DNA of 64,000 bases, taken from Jaltomata sinuosa (taxonomy: Eukaryota; Streptophyta; Magnoliopsida; Solanales; Solanaceae). Each line of letters starts with the position of its first letter. Position 1 is the stretch's first letter. The stretch is taken from contig QJPP01005229.1 of assembly GCA_003996215.1 (NCBI GenBank), positions 1-64,000 of the forward strand. Direction: 5' to 3'. Positions 23,063-33,649 of this stretch are shown here, in pieces. The notes under the pieces were generated by a model, which was not told where the DNA came from, made no database searches, and was given only the letters and a program-made list of their open reading frames with translations. Both the position numbers and the translations under genes were made by a program.

Positions 23063-25241
23063 TGTAACGACCGAGTTCATCATTACGGGTAGTTCAATCG
23101 TGCTAAGTTTTAGAGTTAGAAAACTCCAAATTTGGGGGTTTAAAATTCTGGCTTAGGCTAGTCTCGGTCGGTTTAGGAGCGAGGCATGGTCTAGGGCCAT
23201 CCAGGTAAGGATGGGGTCGGATGTCTTGTGTTGAGCTAGTTTTCCTCGTAGCTAACACATAAAGGAGTCTAGAGGACTTTTCGGAATCAAATTTAGGTAA
23301 GTAGAACTCCCGGAATCGAGGTCGACGTGAAGGGATTATTTCGGGACGTCAGGAAAATAAGTGTGTTGTAAAATGGACTGATTTTGGAGGTTTTATGACT
23401 TTTTATCCCGTGTCAACCGCTATAGTGGTTGACACTTCACCGTAGCGGCCTCCGCCGTAGAGAAAAAATTACCGCTACAGCGGAGGTCAACGTTGGTCAG
23501 CCTCCGCCATAGCGGGCGACTCCGCTACAGCAGAACACTATAGTGGGCTCGATGGGAATTAAAGCTAAAACATTTTCCAAAATATTCAGTTTTCACAATT
23601 TTATTCTGGGAGAAGGGCAAGGCGATTCCAGGCATTTTTCCTTCATTTTTCTATTGTTTTCTTCCCTAAGGTAAGGTTTCTACTCCCCACTCTTCGTAAT
23701 ATTTTTCCTATGCGGTAGAATTGCTAGGAGGGAACTTGGGGGAAGATTGGAATAACCTAGAAATGGTAGAATTTGGGGAAGAAGAGGGATTCTAGACTTG
23801 AATGTTCTTGGGTGTTGTTAAAAGTAAGATATTATGATCATAGGTTGTTAAATTCTCTATTTTTATCCGTAAAAATAATAGAACTAGGAAAATTAACGGT
23901 GAAAATCCTGGAAAAGGGTGGGATGATCCTGGATGGCCTGGGGTTTTGGGATTCATTGTAATTCGGGTAATGTGCAGGCCTTGTTTGTTAATTTCATGTA
24001 CCTGTATGTTATTTTAGACCAAGAACGAGAAAGAAATTTGGAACACGGGAAAGCTCGGGTTGAATAGAGATTGGATCATTTTGAGGTAGGTGATGGCTTA
24101 CGATTTCTGTGAATATTGTATGTGCTTGTACTCTTATCTAAGTAGTTGTATGAATAGCATTGCTTAGAGGGATTGTGTAGAATGTCTAAGGGTCCTGCTT
24201 TACAGTCTGTGAGTTGAACGGTGTGTACTTGTTGGTTTACAAGTTGTGTGTTCATTTATTGACTGTGGATTGTTGACATTCGGTTGGCTCGGGTACCACG
24301 CCTAATATGGGTATAACAAACGGTTGGCACGGGTACCACGCCTGGTACGAATTACTAATGGTTGGCTCGGGTACCACGCCTGGTACGGGTTTACTTTTCT
24401 GTATCATTGCATTGTTATTGATTGCATTGCATTGACTGGTATTGATTTCGTGAGTGAACCAGGCTGTTTGTTAAATTATGATATTGACTGGTGGTCCTTG
24501 AGTGACCGAGAATTCTGTTATATCTAATGAATTGATCTATGTTTAGGCCGGGTTATCTGTTAACACTTAGGTGTTGTCTAGAGGGGATCCTAGGGTGGGT
24601 CCGAGCTAGGCAGAAAGGATGGTTATGTGTATGTGACTGTTGCTTATGGTTATCAAGGGTGGATTTCATGCGGGAACAAGTTAGGCAGAGGCTAGTAGTC
24701 TAAGGGAGCCTGTTAATAGTGTTGCATGTCTTCCATACATTTTACTTGATATTGTTGTACTGCTTATACACTGTTTATTTGGAAACTGGCTGATGATCCT
24801 ACCAGTACACAGTGGTGGTGTACTGATACTGCACTTGCTTGTCTTTCTTGTGAGTACAGGAAATCTTCCAGCGGCTGAGACGCGACCTCATTTGTAGTAC
24901 CAGCGTTCCAGACTTCAAGGGTGAGCTGTTCGATCAAGCTGCCTTGGATCTATCTTTAGAGTTGTAGCCCATTTGTTTCGGGCTTAAACTATTTTCTTTA
25001 TGTTTTGGGGCTGCATCTCCGTATTCTAGACATTGGTAGATTATTTGGTACTGCGACTTTCAGGTTCTAGGGGATAATTTCTGCAGGTTAATGTTAATGA
25101 AGTATTTTTCCTAAATTATTGAATGCTAGTTTACTTTTCACACTTGGTTTTGAGCTGTTAGAACGGTTAAGTTTGGGCCAGTAATGGTTCTCTCACCCGG
25201 GGGTTGGGTGAGTGCCACTCACGGCGATCTGGATCATGACA
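23063..25241 (+). repeat. 3' LTR of the second gypsy element
   Basis: TG...CA ends are read directly (TGTAACGACC...GATCATGACA), giving about 2.18 kb. It contains a cluster of GC-rich palindromes near 23,417-23,550 and a roughly 38-bp minisatellite at 24,282-24,393. The purine stretch TCGGGGATGAACGA about 25 bases upstream probably contains the polypurine tract. Confidence 0.88.
24282..24393 (+). repeat. LTR minisatellite, about 3 units
   Basis: Three units of about 35-40 bases with the core GGGTACCACGCCTGGTACG separated by short variable spacers (GGTTGGCTC / GGTTGGCAC). The same array is found at 18,778-18,871 in the truncated 5' LTR, where it is the breakpoint. Confidence 0.75.
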
Positions 25242-25994
25242 TGACTGAATCAGTTTTTTTTCCGCATATCTAAACTAGAGATCATGCCTATAGGTTTTTA
25301 ATCATATGAAGGTGATAACCTTTGAAGTATGTTAATCCTAGTTATCTTTTATTTATTTTTGGAGGCTTGTATGAGACCTTATGTGCTACTTGCTTTAAAG
25401 TCCTTGTATGTTTTGTATGACATTAAAATTGTGTCTAATTAATAATCATAGGATCTTATTGTCTAGACCTGTATCCAAAATAGTAGTCCAATGCATCTCG
25501 GACATTAAGTCGAGACGGGTAGGCATAATAAGGTACGTTAGATTTTTTATTTCTTTAGTACGCGCTTTAGGTTAATAACAACTTTAATAACCAACCTAGG
25601 CGGGTAGTCGGAGATGATAGTCTGTGCTCGCTGATTAATCCGAGCAATCCTTAGTTGGATTGCAAAGTATTAATTTATGTTGCATGGGGTGATCCTTTAG
25701 GCTAAAAAAATCCCTCCTCCCCCAACTTGCTTTTCCTCCTACGTAGGGAGTGATCTACATGATACATCCATGCTCGATAGTCATTGCACTTTGACTGAGA
25801 GGTCTTTTAAGACTTCGCACGAGGTTGAGAGATTATTCCCGAACGTATAGGTTTGATAGTTTTATTTAATTATCTTATGCTTGGGGTAGTAAACTAATCA
25901 CCTAGTAATTAGGCCTTTTTCTCTATATCATTGTGTTACTTCTGTCTTCTCGCTTATCGATCTCGTTATTTATTTCAATTTTAATTTATATGCA
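25242..25994. other. Non-coding repeat background, 3' part
   Basis: Continuation of the background interrupted by the gypsy insertion, as CATGCCTATAGG reappears near 25,283. It contains GC-richer segments such as CTAGGCGGGTAGTCGGAGAT, no open frame of note and no RNA gene that I recognise. Confidence 0.4.
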
Positions 25995-27592
25995 TGATAA
26001 CGCTCAAATTACACCTCAAATTAAGAAGCATAAGCGGTCGTCGTCAAATATAGAACCCAACAGAGGTTGGGGTCGATCTCACAGGGAATAAGGTGCAAAT
26101 TAAGTCGTTAGCGAATTAGATGACTAATAATCAATAGTTTCCGGTAAATGGGGGGTTTGTGTGATCAATATTTGAACAATGCAAATAATAAGTTACGAGT
26201 TTCAACGAGTATTAATCAATATGAGAATGAACTAGGGAAGTGTTCACCATGGCGTCGTAACAATTTTGACTCAAAGCTTAACCGGGTTCTTTCTATATGT
26301 ATATCACGATGTGACTGAATTAATGGTATCATCTAAACATTTCTCAACCAAATAGACGAATTTCCTTTTCAATTCTCTCGAACTTGAAAAGGTGAAATTT
26401 CTTATTTCAATCCTAAACATCAAGTAGATTAATCTAGTTACAGCATTAATCATAAGACGAGAGTTGGTAGTCCCGAATCCTCGTAGTTAATCAAATTTCT
26501 CGGTTTTAATCTCTTTGTTCAAGCAAATCAAACCTAGGTATGTTCTAATGTTTGCAACCAGTAGAAAACGTAAATAACGAATGATTAACAACATGACAAT
26601 ATATAAATTGAACCCTATGCTACCCGGAATCTATATTGTTACTTTTGCCATGGCTCCCACAACCCTACTTGTGGGAAATTAGCTACTCATGCTATTAAAA
26701 AAATAGAAGAAAATCATATTCATAATAAGAGAAGGATTCTTACAAATAGTATGAAATTTACTTCAATTATCCAAGAACAAGCAGCCAAAAATCCCAAGAG
26801 TAATCGAAGAAGAAGAATAATACGTTGGTGTCGTATTTTTCCTCTCAAAAAGTCATCCCAATTAGTCTCTAGAAATATTTGGTAATGAATAATAAAATAC
26901 CCTAACACAGGGTATTTATAGTAGTCCAGAAAATAAAGTCCAAAAATAGAATTTTTGGAATTCCACGTCGCTTTGACGGGTCGCCTGACGGACCGTCACG
27001 CATGTGACTGGCCGTCACTTGAGCCGTCACTGCTAAATAGTGAGCTTCCAGGAAAATTCTCAGGTAAGTCGTCCACCAGGTGACGACTTACAACTTTATA
27101 TGCGTTTTATGAAAAAATTTCAGGTAAGTCGTCACCTGCTCGACGACTTACATGTATATAGGGTAAAAAATGAATTTGAGGAGTCCGTTTTATCTTGGTG
27201 GCTTGGGTGACGGTCCGTCAGGTCAGTGACGGGCCGTCAGACGGGCCGTCACTCCTAGGCAGTGCTTCGATGACTTGCTGTCTCGTCCTGGCGGCCTGGC
27301 TGATGGCCAGTCACAGGTGTGACGGTCAGTCATGCCAGCCGTCAAGCTTAACCAGTTGAGGTTTTTGAACATTTTCTTCCGTTTCTATCTCTAGCTCCAT
27401 TCCCTGCAAATATAACAATAAAACATCAAAAACCACAAAAGTTTCTTGAAAACTCGCGAGTATTCTTAGTTAAAGACGTCAAATGTGTCGTAGAATCCCG
27501 GCACATCAATGCGTAATTCTCTTTCCTTAGATTTACTAGTAATCGAATTGATTTAATTTATTTACTTGTTTTAAAAAAAATGGGGCGCGACA
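25995..27592 (+). repeat. Single LTR (solo or truncated) of another gypsy family
   Basis: Begins TGATAACGCTCAAATTACAC and ends GGGGCGCGACA, giving TG...CA limits and about 1.6 kb. It contains the segment AGAACCCAACAGAGGTTGGG followed by GTCGATCTCACAGGG, which is typical of certain large plant LTRs. It has no open frames and carries many short palindromes. No matching 5-bp duplication is found (ATGCA on the left, ATGGT on the right). To the right it abuts copia coding sequence in mid-domain. Confidence 0.6.
27064..27151. repeat. Two tandem hairpins with identical stems
   Basis: GTAAGTCGTC (27,064-27,073) pairs with GACGACTTAC (27,082-27,091), and the same arms recur at 27,124-27,133 and 27,142-27,151, each with an 8-base loop. 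The distance between the two hairpins is 60 bases. They lie inside the single LTR. Confidence 0.85.
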
Positions 27593-27897
27593 ATGGTCTC
27601 AATATGATATCCATTCTGACGAATATCCTTGAAACTCAACAGGCTTCTTTGAGACCTACTACAATATAATGCATCATTGATAGTTAATGCAGTTCCTCTA
27701 GGTAGTAATAAGGACGCTCTTCCAGAGCCCTCAATTAACTTGGTACTACCAGATATTGTTATAATATTGATTTCTTTCATGATCAAATAAGAGAAATATC
27801 TCTTATCTTTTAATATGATGTGCGTTGTAGCACTATCCAGAAGGCATATATCTTCCTCATTGTTCATCCGGCCAACTGAAGACTGGAGAGTATCCAT
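27593..27897 (-). pseudogene. Copia protease fragment
   Basis: The frame MDTLQSSVGRMNNEEDICLL leads to DSATTHIILKDKRYF, where the copia family normally has DSGATH or DSATTH as its active site. It continues with the segment GSGRASLLLPRG and ends with SFKDIRQNGYHIET, at which point the foreign LTR begins; the last codons read through into the LTR. Family role: polyprotein processing. Fragment only. Confidence 0.8.
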
Positions 27898-27995
27898 ATT
27901 CTGAATCAGAAAGAAAATTGACTAACTTTTAAGGAAGAAGATAATCCCAATTTAAGCGAATCTCAATTGGTTAGAGACTCGTGCTGATAACGTGT

Positions 27996-28264
27996 TGTAA
28001 AATACGAATAACGTAGAACAATATTCAACAGTATATATTGGACAATAAATATAGTAAAGAGGAGAGGATAGAAAAGAGAAGAGAATGCTTTTCTTCTTAT
28101 TTGAGTGAGTAATTCATGAGTCAAAAGAGCTCTATTTATACTATAATGATGCATCTTCAAAAGACAAGAATGAATAACGTTACATCTTTATATATACATA
28201 TGAATGTAGTAAATTCATGTACGGTGAGTAAATGGACAATTCATTATTCAATGTATTCATAACA
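27996..28264 (-). repeat. Copia 5' LTR, about 270 bp
   Basis: The plus-strand edges are TGTAAAATACG and TATTCATAACA. The element-strand LTR therefore starts TGTTATGAATA and ends in ACA, followed by ACACGTTATCAGCACGAG, a primer-site context common to many short plant copia elements. Confidence 0.7.
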
Positions 28265-28430
28265 TATTTAATAATATATTTTGCTAGAAGTTTTTTCTTC
28301 ATATAGTTTGAAATTTATTACTTTACACTGATTACTTTACTTTATTACTCTATAACTGAAGAGGAAATGAGAGCAGATTAGGGTCAGAAGGAAAATTGAT
28401 CACTTTGCCCTTCTTCTTTTGTAGAATTAC
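28265..28430. other. AT-rich flank, nothing recognised
   Basis: Non-coding sequence between the copia LTR and the tandem repeat block. I see no gene or repeat that I can name here. Confidence 0.5.
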
Positions 28431-28985
28431 ATTAACTAAAAAAAATTATATATTTAAAAATTACATAATAAGTACGATAAATTATAATAATTAATAACTT
28501 AAAATATTTTAAAAATATAAAAAAAAATTAATTGACTCTCAAAAATTATCAGTGCCACATAAATTGGGACAAGAAAGTAACATGAAATGACATAAAAGGT
28601 ACAATAAATCACGATATATAATAACTTAAAATATTTAAAAGACATAAAAAATTTAGTTGATTCTCAAAATTTTATCAATGTTACGTAAATTGGAGCAGAG
28701 GGACAAATATATATTATTCAAAAAATTATGTAGAAAGTACTATAAATCACAATAATTAACAACTTAAAATATCTAAATAATATAAAAAAAAATTGGGTGA
28801 CTCTCCAAATTCCATCAGCGCCACATAAATTGGGAGAGAGAAAGTAACATATATTATCTGAAAATTATGTAAAAAGTACTATAAATTACAATAATTAACA
28901 ACTTAAAAAATTTAAAAATCATACAAAAAAATTGATTGACTCTCCAAATTTATCTGTGTGATATAATTGGGACAAAAATAATAGT
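28431..28985 (+). repeat. Degenerate tandem repeat, about four units of roughly 140 bp
   Basis: Each unit holds the order: a segment like AGTACTATAAATCACAATAA, then AACTTAAAATAT, an A-rich run, TTGATTGACTCTC, a short ATCAGTGCCACATAAATTGG segment, then an AGAGAAAGTAACATAT segment. Units begin near 28,460, 28,600, 28,730 and 28,865. Non-coding. Confidence 0.75.
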
Positions 28986-31900
28986 ATACCACGGGCTCTT
29001 GTATCTACTAACTTTTCAAGTTTGAAGGTTATTAAAAAAAATTAGTCACTAGTCGTAATCAACTTTTAAAAATTAGTCGTAGCCAACTCTTAAAAACTAG
29101 CTATTTAAGTTTGAAATTTATTAAATATGTGTCCGTTTATTAAATTTATGTAGTCTTCTATCACACTACTAGATAGTGATAGCCCATGCCAACATTGAAA
29201 CAATGTTCTTAGCTAAACGACATACATCATTTACACGTAGATATTATATAATTTGCAAGTGTATATTGTTTACATCCATGACTACATTATTTACCTCACA
29301 TATCTACATGCTATACTATATACATATTGAAATACTATATACATATTGGAGCTGAGGTTTGATTGTTGTTAGTAGCAGTAGTACTAGTAGTAATATTAAC
29401 AAAGTAGTTTTATCAATCAAAGCAATCGTCAATTTATGTTTTGTGATACATTTCACATTTAGGAAAAAGTACCTGCACAATTGTAAAGTATCAATTGTTA
29501 GTGTTTGTGTCTCACTAATAGGGAAAAAAAGTTAAGCGAGAGAATATAAACGGATGGAATTTTATACAAAATTTAATGAGTCTATTGTTTAACACATACA
29601 AGAAACCAGACCATAAGAGATAAAGAAGTTAATGAAGATTAAATGTGAAAAAAGGCATTGTCTTCTAATCTAAACCGTTCTCTTTTACAATGAAAATTAG
29701 ACATGCTAAAATATGCTAATGAAAATACTAATCTCAATTGAATGCCTACATGATAAAAAGAAACAAAAGTTAACAGCAGTAAACAAGGGAGAATATCACA
29801 CAAAACATGAAAACAAAAAGCATATTACGTTAAACTACAATATCACGTTACCTATGAAAGCATATCTGAAGACATTCGAGAAGCTAAAGTAACTCAATTA
29901 TAAAGTTAATGCTAGCTAATAGTCACTAAGTAGTTTCATATATATAAGGCACAATTGAAGATCAAAACTCAAATATAATTGACGCCAACACAAATTTGAA
30001 TCTAAATAGAGAAAATACAGATTCTGTAATTAAGAAAAAAAAAACGAAATGGCAGAAGAGATGGTAAGACAATACAAACAGTAGCAAAGGCATGTAAGCT
30101 GGGGTTATTTTCAGGTTTCAGACATTGATCAAAATATGAACTACATGCAATACCATATTTGTTTTAGAGCGTGCAATTGAGATTTGAGATAGCATACATA
30201 ATATTAGGCAAGAGACAGAGAAAAAAGGAGAAAACTTATAAGAACTCATATAGAAAAAATGTGAAATAGAGATCAACAAAAGAGTGCAGACGTTGAAATT
30301 GAGAACAAAAAAAAGAGAGAAAAAATGGCAAAAAAAATTGCAAAAATAATACAAACAGTAGGTAAAAGCATGTAAATTGAGGTTATTATCAGGTTTCAAA
30401 CATTGATCAGGATCTGAACTACAAGGCAATACCATTCTATGAAATATGTACATAAAATATCTAGTTTAGCGAACGTCAATTTATGTGCAGCATAATTTTA
30501 GCACTAACAAAAAGTCAAATTTTTTTTATACAATACATGATCATTATAGGTATCCCTTTTAAAACTTCTCTACATAAAACTTATGTGCTTGATGTACTTG
30601 AACTCAGTAGCTAAATTCACTATTGCAGCATATAATCTTTTAATTTAATCAACACATTACATAATCTGTTTTATAGTAAAAAGTGAAGTGACGATTGTGT
30701 TTTGTGTATTCTCTTTGGCAACACTATATCAAAAGGCAAGTATGATTCATATGAAAAGTTTTCCAATCCTAATATCATTTATGATTCTCTTTCTTTCTTT
30801 TCTATTCCGCGAATTTAATTAGTCTTCTCACGTCTTCCACAATTAAAGAACAACACTAAAAATTCATATGAACTTATAATATACATACCTTCTTAGAGCA
30901 TTATTTTTCATGTGCATCTCTATATTTCCTTCAGTACAGATTTTTAAAAAGGCGTCTGTGCAACTTTCAAAAAAGGCATCAATGTCATATTTAGCATGCC
31001 TCAAAAAGTTTCTCTAGTGAAAAATAGTGGAGATTTTGTATAAGCTTTTTGTGACATTCTCATCATGCTAATATGGATGAAAGCTACCTAGCGTCGAAGT
31101 GAGTCCAAGAGTTATTCTTCTCCGATTAACTATAGATAAAAGACACTAAAATAAAGAGCAGAGATCACAAAGTTAAACAAATTGAAAATTCAACAAAAGA
31201 TTATTCAACTGCAGACAGGTGTAATCAAATTAAGTGATTAGGAGTTGTGTCGTCTTCAATACCCCTTTTAACTTCTAAGAAAATATTTCTCTAGGATGTA
31301 TCCAATTATTGAAATGGAAAATTATTAATTTGCACCAAAATGATGTAAAGTGAGAATGCGTTCTTTGTGAAATGTAGATGTGTGAGACATTATTTGGGTG
31401 TAGCTTACGTGCACTGTGTCCTATTCTTGTGCTACTGAAGTTGGTATTGTCCTTCCTATCCGACTGTAGTTCATCCACAATAACCATCAAATGAGATTTG
31501 CTTACACGTTTTAGTAACATATTGGAATCAGCTAATTCAACAGTAGTAAGGACTCTAAGATGATTTAATAGTTTGTGTATCCACCAAACTTTATAATACT
31601 GAATCAGACTTCTAATTTTCCTGCAATTACATAATTGATACTCTTTAATATGGTTATTTTATACTCCCTCCAACTCATATTACTTAACCCTATCACACAT
31701 TCGTTAAGAAAGCTTTAATTAGAGATATATTCTACTAAATTAACTTTATTAATGATACTTTAGAACTTTAAATTTGACTACTATTATCTTATTGTGCTGC
31801 CAATCAGAAGCACCACTAAACATTTTAGAAAGAAAGTCAACATCTCAATGTGAGAAACTGGGAGAAGGAAGGGGATGAAAGTCAATAGAAGAGCGATACT

Positions 31901-32690
31901 CACCAGAGTCTAAAAAGAACTACACGCAGTTACGTTTTACAATAACACTGAGTGAAACCTAAAACAAAGAAAAAAAAACAAAACATAGCAACATAAAAAA
32001 TAGTAATGTACATAGTACTAACATAACCATTTCTGGACAAACGAAAGCTCTTTTCAATTCTCCAATAACATTACAAGTGGATAATGTTGCACTCCGATGA
32101 AAAATATAGAAGTACAAAAATTTCTAATTGTAGCCAAAAGAAAAGAAATAGATTTTATGTGAGATGACACAAAATAGGAGTAGGGAGAAGTCCACAAACA
32201 GAGCCTTTTCAGTAGAAAGTCACAATAAAAGAGAAAAGGCATCAACAATTTCACACCAAACCCTAAAGTATGAAATTCAGTGTATATGAAACCTAAAAAA
32301 TAAACTGATGAAAATCAACAGAGCAAGCTCAGAAGAAAAATAGCAGAGACTGAAAGTAGAGTTGTGTGCATAAAAGCTCTCAAGTTAAGAGAGAGAGAGA
32401 GAGCGCAGTGGATTGAGGCATGTAGAAGAACATGTTTACTCAGAATGAAGGAATAAAAAGATGATGTGGCAACACAAGTAAAATCCACATATAAAGTATT
32501 ACGTAGATTAAATTACTGAAATGCCCCCAAATATAATTAGAATGACCTTAAACTGACATGTCGAAACAAGCTCTTTCTAATATATAGAAAAAATAGAAAT
32601 TATATTTTTATAATTTTTGTGCTTAAATATTTAAATTAATAGAAAAATTTTAAAAATTAATTTTTTTACTAAGACCCCCAGCTTAGTAGG
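28986..32690. other. AT-rich intergenic DNA, no gene supported
   Basis: About 3.7 kb with only short frames, all without domains and with intergenic base composition. A (GA)n run lies at 32,389-32,404. The segment at 31,664-31,720 starts with ACTCCCTCC, the hallmark of a Stowaway-type end, but I could not find a matching right end. Confidence 0.5.
32389..32404. repeat. (GA)n microsatellite
   Basis: A run of AGAGAGAGAGAGAGAG within otherwise unique AT-rich sequence. Confidence 0.85.
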
Positions 32691-32729
32691 ACGGGATGAG
32701 GCGAGGTGTTCTCTGGAAATTACGTCTAG

Positions 32730-33230
32730 TACCCCCAAAGTGTTCGGTCTTGAATTTTATTTCCCTAAATGTTCAATTTTAAATTTTTATCCCCCAAAGT
32801 GTTCAGTCTTGAATTTTTATCGCCGCTTAATAAGTTCTAACGTTTGCCTATAAAGCAAAACTTGTAGTCAATTGAACAGGTTTACTGTCTTGAAATATCG
32901 TGAACGTCTATCTTATGGGCAAAAGTTAGAACTTATATTTGGTGGGCAACATACCTAAGTTCTAGCCCATTAGATATAAGTTCTAACATTTGCTTACAAG
33001 TCAGAATTTGTGGCCAATTGAACAAGTTTATTGTCTTAAAATATCCTAAATATCTACCTTATGAGTAAAAGTTAAAACTTATGTATGATAGACAATATAC
33101 CTAAATTATAACTTTTGACTTATACAATAAATATTTTGGTCAATTATATAAGTTCATTGTCTTGAAATGATGATGACATTTACTTTATGGGTAAACGTTA
33201 AAATATTTATCTTATGAATAAAATTTATTG
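32730..33230 (+). repeat. Tandem repeats upstream of the mS23 gene
   Basis: The first part has three short units around CCCAAAGTGTTCGGTCTTGAA / CCCTAAATGTTCAATTTTAAA / CCCAAAGTGTTCAGTCTTGAA (32,734-32,820). The second part has three longer degenerate units of about 120-150 bases, each with GTCAATTGAACA(G/A)GTTTA-TGTCTT in the middle (about 32,870, 33,018 and 33,133). Non-coding; the block ends about 300 bases before the mS23 start codon. Confidence 0.7.
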
Positions 33231-33554
33231 AACAGGATCAAAGAATATAAATAATCGTCATTTTTATTTTTATAAGAGTTTTGTTATAGAACAAAATAAC
33301 GAGATGAGCCCATTTTAAGATTATCACTGAACTTGACCGAGCGTTTGGCCCCCAATCCTGGCTCGATAGTATCCTGGCCTCCCAATTCTCTTCCCGTCTC
33401 CCTAAAAACGCCTGTTCCGTCGGCCACCGTCTTAGCACCATTCTTTCCCATCAAAGGTGAGATAATTAACTTTGTTTAAGTTGCTATTCCGATCAAATTT
33501 ATTATTCAATTTCAGTAGTTGATGTCCTTTTTGGATTTTTAGATCTGCTTTAGG

Positions 33555-33649
33555 ATGTCGTTCATGAAAGGTGATTTGTTAAGCAGAACAACAAGGCTTG
33601 TCAAAGGCTTAGCCAAGGCTGAACCTGTCTGGCTCAAAGCAATGGAGCA
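33555..33649 (+). CDS. mS23: mS23 exon 1
   Basis: From ATG at 33,555 to GAGCA, followed by donor GTCAGT. Encodes the N-terminal 31 residues plus two bases of the Gln codon. Confidence 0.92.

Larger units (their letters stand above)
17551..25241 (+). mobile_element. Second Ty3/gypsy (chromovirus) element, rearranged
   Basis: The LTRs begin with TGTAACGACCG at 17,551 and 23,063, and the right one ends in GGATCATGACA at 25,241. Protease, RT-RNase H, integrase and a chromodomain-like tail lie between them on the plus strand. The flanking pentamers are AGACT (17,546-17,550) and TGACT (25,242-25,246), a near-match consistent with an old 5-bp target duplication. The end of the 5' LTR, the primer site and gag are missing and replaced by foreign sequence (18,872-19,525). 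Scattered stops interrupt pol. Confidence 0.88.
27593..28264 (-). mobile_element. Ty1/copia remnant: 5' LTR, primer site and protease start
   Basis: On the minus strand: LTR (28,264 to 27,996), an 80-100-base leader with a primer-site-like ATCAGCACGAG, and then, without gag, a protease-type frame. The copy ends where the single LTR at 25,995-27,592 begins. Gag and everything after the protease N-terminus are missing. The direct step from leader to protease indicates an internal deletion. Confidence 0.75.

Noticed and set aside
27571..27897. Independent small gene
   Set aside because: It is a copia protease fragment whose last codons run into a foreign LTR.
31664..31840. Complete Stowaway MITE beginning ACTCCCTCC
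   Set aside because: The left end is typical, but I found no matching right end.
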